Below the pieces are notes generated by a model. It had not been told where the DNA came from and searched no databases. It was given only the letters and a program-made list of their open reading frames with translations. 64,000 bases of DNA from Hemileia vastatrix (lineage: Eukaryota; Basidiomycota; Pucciniomycetes; Pucciniales; Zaghouaniaceae): the NCBI GenBank assembly GCA_030280995.1, contig JASXTE010000007.1, forward strand, positions 12,835,501-12,899,500, read 5' to 3'. Of this stretch, positions 44,677-53,859 are shown in pieces; position 1 is the first letter of the stretch; every line of letters starts with the position of its first letter. The position numbers and the translations under genes are program-made.

Positions 44677-46950
44677 TTATTCGACCTCAGTAAATACTAC
44701 AGATTCATACCTAACTGGCCTGATGTAACCAGCTTTATCCATCTGAGACAAAACCGCCCCAGCTGCAACCTGACTTGAATCAACTGCTAAATAAATTCTG
44801 CCAGCTTCTTTTCCATAATCCAACTTGTGCAGGACTAAATCCTTCCCCACAACCTCCTTCAACTTCACAAACGCCTTCTCACACTCTTCATCCCACTCCC
44901 AGTCTGCATCCTTTCTCGTTAACCGTCTCAATGGAGCTGCCAATGAAGAAAAGTCCTTGATAAACATTCTAACATATACGCAAACGCCTAAAAACCCTCT
45001 AACTTCGGTCGTATTCTTGGGTCTTGGCCAGGACTGAATTTTGTTAACTTTCTTCTTGGACATAATCCTACCCTCTCTACATACCACATGGCCTAATATT
45101 TCTAAGGCTGGCACACAACATGAAAATTTTGAACCTGAAATAGTTAAACCAGCCTCTTCAATTCGAAACAAGATTCTTTCTAAAGTAATTGCAAACTCCC
45201 AAATGAATTTGCGTATCCCGGGATTCTCTTCCAACACCTGGTTATCATAGTCGGTTGTTGGTCCCTTAATTCCTCCATCATCTATAAAGATTCCAGCATA
45301 TTGTGGAATTTCATCTTGAAGGATCCAAGCCATCTGAGCTTGATAAACTGCAACCGAATTTGTTGCTCCTTGAGGTAATCTTGTTAACTGTAAACGTCCA
45401 AGTGGCATATCAAATGTAGTGAGAGGCCTTGAGTCCGGATGTAACTCTCTCTCATCATATCCACCCATAATATCTCCCAAACCATAGCACACTCTCCCTG
45501 CAAACGCTTCAACAAACTCCTCAGCACTAGGCGGTATCCCAGCATCCTTTATTGTAACCCTATTTAATTCCCTAAGATCATGAACAACTCTAAGCTTGCC
45601 ATTTGGTTTCTTGATACAAAATACCGGACTAGAATAACTTGATGTTGATTGCTCATACAGTCCAGTGTGTATCCGTTCTCTGACAACTTCAATATAGGCT
45701 TCTTTTAATGCAGCCGGAATAGGAATCGGTTTCTGCTGCCACGGTTCATGACATACCACAGGAATCTTGTAAGGCTCCCCATAGGAATGCTTCAACACAC
45801 CCCTCTCCTCTTCTACAAAAGCAATGGCCTTCTCTCGCTTGACCATCACATCCAACAACAACTTCTTCTCTTCTCCAGACAACCAACCATCAGGTCCAAA
45901 ATTAACAACACCCAGTCTCTCAAAAGTGATTCTTGACGTCTCAGAAAATTCAGGTGGATTCTTTACCAAGGGACCTTCATAAGGATCTCTTGATAACCTT
46001 GGTCTTCTCAAGGGTGGATTTAATTCAGCAGGTAGCGGTTCATTAATAGGTCGAACTTTATTTGCTACTTTCTTATATTTGGCTGCGTCCACATCTAAAT
46101 AAACTTGAGGTAAAACATCGCCATTAAAACTTTCATCAAATGAATCTTCTTCATCGTCAGAATCGGAATAAGAAAAATTAGAAAAATATTTTATTTCATT
46201 TTTAAATTTTACCCTTTTGTCCTTTCCCTCGTCTAATTTATAAACAGATTTTCCAACACCTTTGCTTCCCTTATCCAACAGTAAATCACCCGTAAAGAAA
46301 GTCGGCAGTTTAACCTCTTGCTGGAGGACCGGAATTGAATTTTCACAAAAATTATTTTTTTGTGTTTTAATTATACCGAGATTTTTTATTTGATTTTGAT
46401 GAGATAATTGCAGTTTACCCTCTTGCTGGAGGTCCGAAATAGAAGGAGATAATTGCAGTTTAACCTCTTGCTGGAGGCCCGGAATAACATTTTCACAAAA
46501 ATTATTTTTTTGTGTTTTAATTATACTAAGATTTTTAATCGGGTTTTGATAAGATTTTCGCAGTTTACCCTCTTGCTGGAGGTCCAAAATAGAAGGAGAT
46601 AATTGCAGTTTAACCTCTTGCTGGAGGTCCAAAATAGAAGGAGATAATTGCAGTTTAACCTCTTGCTGGAGGTCATAAAACATACCCTTCCAATTTTTAT
46701 CCAACCTAATTTGGCCCATTTTGCCTTTTTCACCGTTTTTAAAATTAATAGAAAAACCGGGTAAATCCAATAAACATATAGAAAAGTCCAAAACGTATTT
46801 GCACTCCAAAGTAATATTAACAGAAAATAATTGAGAATCCACTTGAATTATCTCCAAGTGAGCTGACCTATTGCAATCCGGGATCTCATCCTGAGGAGAG
46901 ATTACAACATTAGAGCGATCAGCCCCTGCTACCCCAAAAAATGAGGGCAT
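44677..46950 (-). CDS. pro-RT linker, reverse transcriptase and RNase H start (element J)
   Basis: 757-codon frame in -1 relative to protease, overlapping it by 22 nt at a slippery site. Residues ~1-330 are a linker with six translated AGTTTA hairpins (LQQEVKLQLSPS repeats, 46,300-46,680). Then FAEELNPPLRRPRLSRDPYE-like pre-RT sequence, RT fingers (LYEQSTSSYSSPVFCIKKPNGKLRVVHD is split here only for reference to its start LYEQ), and the palm with catalytic FIDD at about residues 554-557 (45,277-45,288). The end is RNase H start (LAVDSSQVAAGAVL). RT copies RNA to DNA. Catalytic aspartates intact. Confidence 0.88.
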   Translation of the reverse strand: MPSFFGVAGADRSNVVISPQDEIPDCNRSAHLEIIQVDSQLFSVNITLECKYVLDFSICLLDLPGFSINFKNGEKGKMGQIRLDKNWKGMFYDLQQEVKLQLSPSILDLQQEVKLQLSPSILDLQQEGKLRKSYQNPIKNLSIIKTQKNNFCENVIPGLQQEVKLQLSPSISDLQQEGKLQLSHQNQIKNLGIIKTQKNNFCENSIPVLQQEVKLPTFFTGDLLLDKGSKGVGKSVYKLDEGKDKRVKFKNEIKYFSNFSYSDSDDEEDSFDESFNGDVLPQVYLDVDAAKYKKVANKVRPINEPLPAELNPPLRRPRLSRDPYEGPLVKNPPEFSETSRITFERLGVVNFGPDGWLSGEEKKLLLDVMVKREKAIAFVEEERGVLKHSYGEPYKIPVVCHEPWQQKPIPIPAALKEAYIEVVRERIHTGLYEQSTSSYSSPVFCIKKPNGKLRVVHDLRELNRVTIKDAGIPPSAEEFVEAFAGRVCYGLGDIMGGYDERELHPDSRPLTTFDMPLGRLQLTRLPQGATNSVAVYQAQMAWILQDEIPQYAGIFIDDGGIKGPTTDYDNQVLEENPGIRKFIWEFAITLERILFRIEEAGLTISGSKFSCCVPALEILGHVVCREGRIMSKKKVNKIQSWPRPKNTTEVRGFLGVCVYVRMFIKDFSSLAAPLRRLTRKDADWEWDEECEKAFVKLKEVVGKDLVLHKLDYGKEAGRIYLAVDSSQVAAGAVLSQMDKAGYIRPVRYESVVFTEVE
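46300..46680 (-). repeat. in-frame mini-hairpin repeats in J pol linker
   Basis: Six copies (plus strand AGTTTAACCTCTTGCTGGAGG, written here in parts: AGTTTA, then CCTC-TTGCTG-GAGG) at about 46,303, 46,411, 46,455, 46,561, 46,605 and 46,653. Spaced by 44 or 48 nt where tandem. All are in the same reading frame, giving QQEVKL or QQEGKL. Confidence 0.9.
46883..46941 (-). promoter_or_regulatory. putative -1 frameshift site, pro to pol (element J)
   Basis: The minus strand reads T TTT TTG (46,935-46,941) in the protease frame, then GGG TAG. Slipping back one base enters the RT frame. A hairpin (ATCTC-TCC / GGA-GAGAT, one bulge, 3-nt loop) lies 33 nt downstream at 46,883-46,902. H has the same site, stop, hairpin and spacing (61,660-61,718). 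U-UUU-UUN is a known eukaryotic -1 slippery class; activity here is inferred. Confidence 0.7.
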
Positions 46951-47723
46951 TCATCCCTTTCCAACAAACATAATTCACCAGAAGCCGTCTGTTTAATATG
47001 CCGCTTCTTGGTGCAAACACAACACTGGCACAGAGTAGTAATCCCTGGCCGTGTTTCCCAACCTTCATCTCCAGGAGGCGCTAACCGCATATGTAACCTC
47101 CGCATATCTTCACCAGTGATCTCCAAACTAATCCCCATGCCAGCTTGATACCCTATCCTGGCCTCAAAATCCATCAAAAAAGGACCACCAAGAACAGTTT
47201 TGACTGCTCCTCTGGCCACATAAAAGTGAACCTTACCAACAGATCCACCAATGCCTAACCTGACATGCTCAGCTGTACCCATCAGCTCTGTTGCATGCCC
47301 TCCAATACCTCTGAGGTTTCCCCCAGTTCCACTTTTAATTGGCAAGCCTATACTCGTTGCTTGCTCCAATGAAATTAAATTAATTTGAGACCCTGAATCG
47401 ACCAAGGCCTTAACTTCTTTACCATTAAGAGTTACCACCAGGTAACCCAGGGGAGCGGAAAAATGTGTATCTACATCTTCCCCAAACTTTTCAGCATTTT
47501 CACAAATATATTCCACCTCTCCAGTGGAAACCCGACGCCTCGTCAAATGCTTCTTTTGCTTTTCAGCAAGCGCCGGACTAATCGTAAATAACTCCCCTAA
47601 AGATAAGGGAATCTGAAGTTGATTCACCCTATTCAAAACTGGGTCCATCGCATTAGCTTGACCGGAAACTACTGGCCGCTCATACTGGACCTTAGATTTA
47701 ACAACCTTGGCCCTGGGTACCTC
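46929..47723 (-). CDS. aspartic protease with Cys-rich tail (element J)
   Basis: In frame with gag but separated from it by TAA at 47,724-47,726. The open frame from its first ATG (47,648) has 239 codons. DSG active site at about residues 84-86 (VKALVDSGSQINLIS), flap-like region GIGGHATEL, then a Cys-rich tail LCQCCVCTKK...GELC just before the frameshift stop (46,929-46,931). The protease would process Gag and Pol. H has the same layout with CAA in place of the stop. Confidence 0.87.
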   Translation of the reverse strand, partial: EVPRAKVVKSKVQYERPVVSGQANAMDPVLNRVNQLQIPLSLGELFTISPALAEKQKKHLTRRRVSTGEVEYICENAEKFGEDVDTHFSAPLGYLVVTLNGKEVKALVDSGSQINLISLEQATSIGLPIKSGTGGNLRGIGGHATELMGTAEHVRLGIGGSVGKVHFYVARGAVKTVLGGPFLMDFEARIGYQAGMGISLEITGEDMRRLHMRLAPPGDEGWETRPGITTLCQCCVCTKKRHIKQTASGELCLLERDECPHFLG

Positions 47724-49538
47724 TTAAGGTCCAACCGAGCCATCTTCACCCCCCATTATAACATCTTCACTTTCTATAACCCTAACTCCGTCACCAACTT
47801 CTTGCACTAATCCTGATCCATCGCTAGTCCTTCTTACACCCTCCATTGGGATGGGACCGCTAAAACTTGGTCTGGGTAGAGACGCCAACGGTACGTCCTC
47901 CTCAGAATCCAAATCATCCTCTGGCATAGGCTCACCATTTAAATCAAACTTGCCATAACTAGGGGGCCCCATATCAGCAATCCCCTTCTGCATTTTATAT
48001 AATTCGTCCTTAGAGTAAGGGTTCAATTTGTTGGCGGCAGTTTGAGCACTAGAAATCTTGTCCTTAGAGTAAGGGTTCACTTTGTTATTGGCCTTGCCAG
48101 GATTAGCCCTCAATTGGCTCTGAATGCTACTTTTCGCCTTAGTAGCGGCTGCTCTTCTAGCAGCATTAACATCGTATTCGCCAGCCATACAGCTACCCTC
48201 CACCTGGGCAACCGTCGCCAGCTCTAAACCACCAAAAGAAGTAGAAAATGTGGCTTTACTGACCTCTTTCTCCTTGCCCTTGTCAGCTTTACCACCATTA
48301 CCATTACCATTTTTGCCACTCTTGGAATTAACATCTTCATCCGTCACCTCTTCAAATCTGGCTCTCCTTTCAGCCGTTAAACTTCTTCTGACCAAATCAG
48401 AAGGAGACTGTCCATCACTGGGCTTGATGAACGAACCATCAGGAAATTTATAAACTTTACCATCAAATAAAACTCGCCCAGCATCCATATCCTTATCAAG
48501 AGCAAAACAAACTGTTGCTCTGTGACCCCTCCTATTACAATAGGAGCACACCTTTGGCTCATCATAGCCACCTCTATAATTACTACCACCATTCCCACCA
48601 TTTCTCCCATTGCCTGGGAAGCGGTTACCGTTGTTATTGCCATTATAATTTCGACGTTCATAACCTCTAGACTGATAAGAAGTCGACGTCGACGAAGAAG
48701 CAATTGGGGCCTTATTGGCCTTCTGGGTTTCTTGAACAAATATTTTTAATTGTTTAGTTAAATCGGCCAGGTGATCGACCATCTTATTATCCACATTACC
48801 CTCAACTTTAGCAGCAGGTAATCCCATTTGAGCCTTCTTGGCCTCCTGGGCTTTGACCATAATATCGTTATTTTCGGCCAAAACTTCGCTAACCTTGCTA
48901 ACATATTGAGTGCATGACTCTTGATATTTGTCCAACGCCAATAACTTTAGATGGGCTTGAATGTTGTCCTTGATAACCTCCAGAGCCGGCAGTTTCTGCT
49001 CACCATTAGGCAGTTCCTTCATCAAATCTTTTCTTGAAAGATCCTTCAAGACGTCCATACGAATATCCCTGCTGCATGCTGACCAAAACAAATCTTTTGC
49101 TTGGTTCTCATGCACTAACTTGTCCACCAGTATGAGATATTCCACCACTTCATCAAACTGAACACAGAGCTTTTTGAAGTCAGCCATAGAAGAAACACCA
49201 CCTTTTGCTTGCCAGTCTCCAACAATTTTATTGAGGTCCATCATAGTAAACCTAACACCCCATCTATCAACCATAGCTTTAGAAAGCTTAACCCAATCCT
49301 TGTCCTTGAATGCCTGCATAGCAATAACCTCTTTTTCCACCTCCCTATCGGCAATAAAAAATCTAACTTGCTTCACCATATCCACATGGGAAGCACCATC
49401 AACAGCAGCAGCAGCTTCATACCTGCTAATGAACCATTTAACCTCCTCCCCATCAAACTTTGGGCCATCCCAAGAAACAATTCTAACTGAGGGAGTAAGA
49501 GGGTTAGAAGATCCAGAAGCAACAGCAGAAGAAGACAT
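47724..49538 (-). CDS. gag (element J)
   Basis: 604-codon open frame from the ATG at 49,536-49,538, directly behind the primer site. N-terminal capsid-like domain (VKWFISRYEAAAAVDGASH, MVDRWGVRFTMMDLNK), a helical middle, a Gly/Asn/Arg-rich basic stretch (RRNYNGNNNGNRFPGNG) and a canonical C-x2-C-x4-H-x4-C zinc knuckle at about residues 331-344 (CSYCNRRGHRATVC). The C-terminal acidic and Ser-rich end closes at TAA 47,724, where H has glutamine. It would form the particle and bind element RNA. Confidence 0.92.
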   Translation of the reverse strand: MSSSAVASGSSNPLTPSVRIVSWDGPKFDGEEVKWFISRYEAAAAVDGASHVDMVKQVRFFIADREVEKEVIAMQAFKDKDWVKLSKAMVDRWGVRFTMMDLNKIVGDWQAKGGVSSMADFKKLCVQFDEVVEYLILVDKLVHENQAKDLFWSACSRDIRMDVLKDLSRKDLMKELPNGEQKLPALEVIKDNIQAHLKLLALDKYQESCTQYVSKVSEVLAENNDIMVKAQEAKKAQMGLPAAKVEGNVDNKMVDHLADLTKQLKIFVQETQKANKAPIASSSTSTSYQSRGYERRNYNGNNNGNRFPGNGRNGGNGGSNYRGGYDEPKVCSYCNRRGHRATVCFALDKDMDAGRVLFDGKVYKFPDGSFIKPSDGQSPSDLVRRSLTAERRARFEEVTDEDVNSKSGKNGNGNGGKADKGKEKEVSKATFSTSFGGLELATVAQVEGSCMAGEYDVNAARRAAATKAKSSIQSQLRANPGKANNKVNPYSKDKISSAQTAANKLNPYSKDELYKMQKGIADMGPPSYGKFDLNGEPMPEDDLDSEEDVPLASLPRPSFSGPIPMEGVRRTSDGSGLVQEVGDGVRVIESEDVIMGGEDGSVGP

Positions 49539-49694
49539 CCCAATAAGTAATGAAAAGCGTTAACAATCGATAAAATAACAAGCCTCTTGCAGGCCAATAA
49601 CAAAAATCCAATTAGAGTTCCAGAAAATAAGCCTCTTGCAGGCTAAGAACGTTCTTGATCCAAGTAAGTCTTTAAAGAAAGCTAGAGAAATCGA

Positions 49695-49712
49695 ACCCCA
49701 CGTTGGGCGCCA
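49695..49712 (-). promoter_or_regulatory. primer-binding site of element J (tRNA-Lys type)
   Basis: Minus-strand TGGCGCCCAACGTGGGGT, two bases from the LTR edge. It matches the tRNA-Lys1,2 primer site TGGCGCCCAACGTGGGGC in 17 of 18 bases. The following TCGA fits the T-loop of a tRNA. Confidence 0.85.
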
Positions 49713-49714
49713 AC

Positions 49715-50849
49715 TATGGTAAGGTAAACTCTTACAGTCGCCTTGCTGTAAGCAGAATCCGGAGGAGATATATGGATTTAGCTGAAAACCCTGTCCTTCC
49801 AATAAAAATAACAAAGTAGGTGTTCTAAATCACTAAGCTAACCAATCTACTTAGATCTGATTGATAAAAATAATGAAACTCTAAAATAATTAACGCTTAT
49901 TGAGATTTAATGAAAGTGGCTGTTGATAAAGAAATACTGATAACAACAATTAAGGTGTACCAGTGAAAGATCTGAAAAGATTGACTTTCATGTTTTTATA
50001 ATAATTTTAATTTTTATGAGACAGCAATAATCAAGTCCCAGCGATGAAGACCTTTCTAAAGATACCCTGTATGAAGTGTTATTTAAACTGTTGAATTGTA
50101 TTTCTAAGATGTTATGTAAAAAATAATAATGTTATAAGGGTATTACAAGTTATTTTAATTTGTTGAGTAATAAAAAATGAGACTGTAGTGGTTAAAGATT
50201 AAGCTGTATTATCTGTTTCCCCCCTCAATTTCGAGTTTGAGAAGCGCTTAAGTATTCCTAGTCACGTGTCTAAGTTTTCCCCTCCAGAGCTCTTCCAGAG
50301 TCAATCCGGAGCCCGTACGGAGTCCGTACGGAGTCAAAGCGGAGTCCGTACGGAGTCGAAACGGAGTCCGTCCAGACTTCCGGACTCAATTTAGAACCTT
50401 AAAACCATAATAAAAAATCTAGAAAAATTACACATAATAGAGCTACTTCCCCTTTACCTACCAAACTAATTTTCGTAGTCTGCGCAGCTCTAATTACCCC
50501 GTGAAAATTCATCAAAGTTAAGTAATTTTTGAAAACGTAAATATTTCTATAAAAATTTAAAATTCATTTAAAAATATAAGAAAAATAGTAAAAATTCTGG
50601 GAAAATTTCCCAAGGTTCTTGAGTGACTTGACTTGATACTTATAAATTTTTTAGACCATAAAAATAAGTTTTCTCCGCAAAATAAATTGTATTTGTGTAG
50701 GCATTTGCTCGTGACCAATTTCTTCATATTTTAAACTCCAATAAATTAAATAAAACCCTTTTATATAAAAAAATAATAACGCCAATCTTGCACGCCGTAA
50801 TAACTCCATTTACATATTTAGGTGCTGTACTAAACTTTAGGCTACCACA
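49715..50849 (-). repeat. 5' LTR of element J
   Basis: 1,135 bp, partner of 38,004-39,113. Longer mainly because the CGG-N3-CCG region (50,307-50,370) has four full copies instead of two. Flanked outside by CCGT (50,850-50,853). It should drive the gag-pol transcript. Confidence 0.93.
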
Positions 50850-50853
50850 CCGT

Positions 50854-51225
50854 GAGATGAGTTGCCCCAAAAAATATCATCCTTTCTCTAAGCAGCGCAC
50901 CCTTCTACTAAGTGCCTATGAAAGATGAAACCACAAATAATAAAAAATAACAACTTGAGATTGTTGCTACAGCAATTACTTCTCCTGCATCATTTATGTA
51001 TGCGCTTTCTTTCAATATTTAAACCTTCACAATACATGCCTTTCCCTTGATTGTAAAAATTCATCTTTCCTTGGGTTCTTCATTATGAGAAACGCTTCTT
51101 ACTAGCTTCTTAGAAACCATCCAGCGCTCAAGTCAGACGTGGCCCAGCTGATGACTTCTTTATAATGCTATTGTTAACCTATAAATAGCCCTTCTAATAA
51201 CCTGCATTTCCTCTATCCTAACATC
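50854..51225. other. upstream region of accessory gene I-B with TATA box
   Basis: Noncoding. CCTATAAATAGCC at 51,178-51,190 lies 36 nt before the ATG at 51,226, a good distance for a fungal core promoter. CCAGCGCTCAAG at about 51,121 repeats a sequence of the I LTR (35,978). Confidence 0.6.
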
Positions 51226-52163
51226 ATGACTCAATATCGCACAGTTCCCAGAGATCAAGCTTGCTCATTTCGCAAATGCCGTAACTTTAACTGTAAATTT
51301 TCTAGACCTCGGGGGTATGCCTCTTTTAGACCTGCCTGTGATAATTGCTTTAGATACCAAAAAACTTGCAATACCTCCCTTAACCAGAATACTCTTCAGC
51401 CTACTGGTTATATTCGCTTTCCACCTAGCTCTACTAGTAGCGCTCCCATAATTACCACCACTAGTCCCACTATTTCCACTAATAATAATAATGTTCCTTA
51501 TGAGTCGCCATCACTTCCTAGTTTTCCCAGGCGCGAAATATCCATACAGCCTAGCACTACACTTTCTCCCCCTCCAAGTTCCAGTGCTTCCATGCGCTCA
51601 GGCTCCCCTACAGCTTCTCCTGACGCAGTTACCGTTACTTCACTGTCAGTGCGCCCACAAAACTTATTAGCAAGTAAATATCCTTTACAATACTTATGCT
51701 CTTCTTGCTTACTAACTTCCTGTCAGGCTTCAATGAATCCATCTCTTTGGGATGGGTTCCCATTCCTTTACCCTTTTTCCATTCCATGCGAATGTTTTCC
51801 AGACTTCGTCTTATATATGACGCTATGTCCCTATCCTACAATAACGCACCAGATTTTTCTGACGCTGAACTTGAAGCTCGCTATACTCATATAGAAATGA
51901 TAGGTCAACTAATGAACGAAATCAGCTCAACGACTATTCTTGGATTCCCCGCCAATCCCCATCACTTCATCATGCCTGAAGACTGGAAAGGATATCCTAT
52001 TAGCTTTCATCCTGATACTGAATATACCACTAGCGCTTCTCCTTATGAGCCTCCTCTGTCCATTCTCCCTGTACATAGTCTTCATATATTTTCCATGCTA
52101 TGCCTTCAAATAATCTTTTTAGACATGGCTCTATTTTATTACACCTGTCTTCCATATTTTTAG
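51226..52163 (+). CDS. accessory Cys6-cluster gene I-B (spliced, intact)
   Basis: Exon 1 (51,226-51,673) encodes C13, C18, C23, C38, C41 and C48; the second half keeps C-x2-C-x6-C, while the first half is C-x4-C-x4-C. A Ser/Thr/Pro-rich linker follows. A 53-nt intron (51,674-51,726: GTAAAT, branch TTACTAAC, CTGTCAG) joins in frame to exon 2 (51,727-52,163), which has a helical segment (FSDAELEARYTHIEMIGQLMNE) and a hydrophobic end. About 294 residues with no stop. Same orientation as I-A; convergent with pol. A metal-binding, possibly DNA-binding protein by resemblance only. Confidence 0.72.
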
Positions 52164-52660
52164 AGCGCCTAACTTTGCTGCCTCTACTTTCTTTAAAAAA
52201 CTGTAAACCCTAAAAAATTCATAAATAAACCTCTATATCATAAAACTTTACCGCCTTTCCTGCGATACAGCAATATACCATGTAAAATAAGAATTGAACT
52301 GTAGAGCGCCCCATCTATAAATCGCTATTCCACTCCTGGTTAGTTAACCCATTGGCTAAATTCCCAGCGTCTTTTGCGTTTAGATGGTACACATCTCCTT
52401 TAATCCAATTACCTATTTGGTCATGTCCCCTCTAACGATAAAAATATATAAGATTTCAATTTCCTCTACGCCCTCATCTAAGCGCTTATGCCAGTTTCCT
52501 GTTCAGCTATAGTCCACCTAACTTCCAGTTAGCGCCCTCTATCCGTCACAACTGTGTCAAAGCCTCCTGTGAGTCCTCTTAGAAAAACAAAACTTAACAT
52601 AACTTGTTAGTTTAACCTCTTCCCGGAGGTATTATTCTGGTAGTTTTTCCTCATTCTGGA
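52164..52660. other. noncoding stretch of I between I-B and pol
   Basis: No gene seen. Two AGTTTA-type hairpins at its right end: CCTC-TTCCCG-GAGG (about 52,616-52,629) and CCTC-ATTCTG-GAGG (about 52,650-52,663), the second touching the decayed integrase end. Confidence 0.7.
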
Positions 52661-53857
52661 GGTTATCTTGTATCACTGGAACACCCCGTGGGTAGAATCT
52701 TTTGATCTGGTCTGCGGCCACACGCCGCTTCAACTCAGTACCATCTAATTCCTCCAGTTATCTGCTTTCTTATCCTATAAGGACCATTCCATCTGTCAGA
52801 AAACATCTTCCCCCATTGGCTTTCTAAACTTCTATTATAAACCGAAACCAAATCTCCTGGGTTAAATGGCTTTTTTAACCTATGCGCTAAGCGCTCATCC
52901 CAATATTTAACTGACTTGTCCCGGATCTGCATCATTCTTTCATACGCTTTCTCCACAAACTCGTCTTTTCTTTCAATTTGCGCTACCCTTGCTAGAATTA
53001 AATCTTCCGTTGAGTGCACTTGATCCCAATCACATCCTAGGAAAGATCCAGCCTCCAGATCAATAGGTAATATCGCCCTTTGACCAAACATAAGTTCGAA
53101 TGGCAAAAACCCTGTTGTCCTTTTAACTTAAATCCTGTCCGCAAACAAAACTAATGGCAAGTAGTTCTTCCACTTCTCCCCATTATTTCCACATAATTTA
53201 ACTAGTGCATCTTTTATAACTTGATGCCCTATTTCTACCATTCCCTCTGCTTCAGGATAATATGGTGTTGCAACTCGTAACTTTGCACCAATACCTTTTA
53301 CTACTTCTTGGAATTCTCCCAAAAATTCAGCGCCACCATCTACAGTTACCATCTTCATTACCCCATACCTATAAATCCATTCTTTCTTCAAAAACTCAGC
53401 CACATTACTTGCCTTGAGGTTTATCAACAGCGCTGCTTCAACCCATCCTGATAGATCATCCCTGGCTACTACCAAGTATTTAAAGCTTTCTTCTTTTATA
53501 TGGACTGCATCTAAACTGACCCTACCAAAAACAGTATCCTCGCCTGTCGCTCTCCCTTTTTCTTTTGGCTTTCTGTATCTTCTGCGCTGGCATTCAGGAC
53601 AAGATTTAACCCAATTTCTTACTTCATTTTTCATGTTGGGCCACCAGAATCTTTCCCTAACTCTGCAATGAGTCTCATCTTGACCCCTATGTCCTAAATT
53701 CTCGTGTAACTCCCTGAGTATCTTCTCCTTCCCTTCCCTAGTTTGAATAACTAACTGAGGAGAGGAAGCTTGATTCTTCCATAACTTCCCATCTTTAATA
53801 AAATAGCCTTTAGCGCGCTTTTTAATATTGCACCAAACCTTTTTATCGCAGAAATCC
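52661..53857 (-). pseudogene. integrase (element I)
   Basis: Same branch as the J integrase: HENLGH...CPECQRR zinc finger, VSLDAVHI, VTVDGGAEF and MVEIGHQ. Stops at 53,125-53,127 and 53,860-53,862 (TGA, between RNase H and integrase). The C-terminal part 52,735-53,106 ends in a deletion frameshift (QITGGIRWY). Triad residues are kept. Confidence 0.85.
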
Positions 53858-53859
53858 GG

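Larger units (their letters stand above)
38004..50849 (-). mobile_element. element J: youngest, best preserved Ty3/gypsy
   Basis: LTRs 38,004-39,113 and 49,715-50,849 differ at about 1% plus one repeat expansion. Target duplication CCGT. It has a tRNA-Lys-type primer site, polypurine tract, gag, protease, RT/RNase H, integrase and one antisense accessory gene. Only a gag-pro stop, one stop in RNase H and a frameshift at a T10 run break the pol frames, besides the programmed-looking -1 shift before RT. It is inserted in I. Confidence 0.95.

Noticed and set aside
48124..49563. Plus-strand open frames opposite J gag (109, 129 and 93 codons)
   Set aside because: Shadow frames of a 604-codon gag; no domain, no intron signals and no Cys cluster like the true antisense genes.
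49695..49712. tRNA-Lys gene at the tRNA-like sequence
   Set aside because: Only the 3' end of a tRNA is matched; no cloverleaf upstream. It is a primer-binding site.
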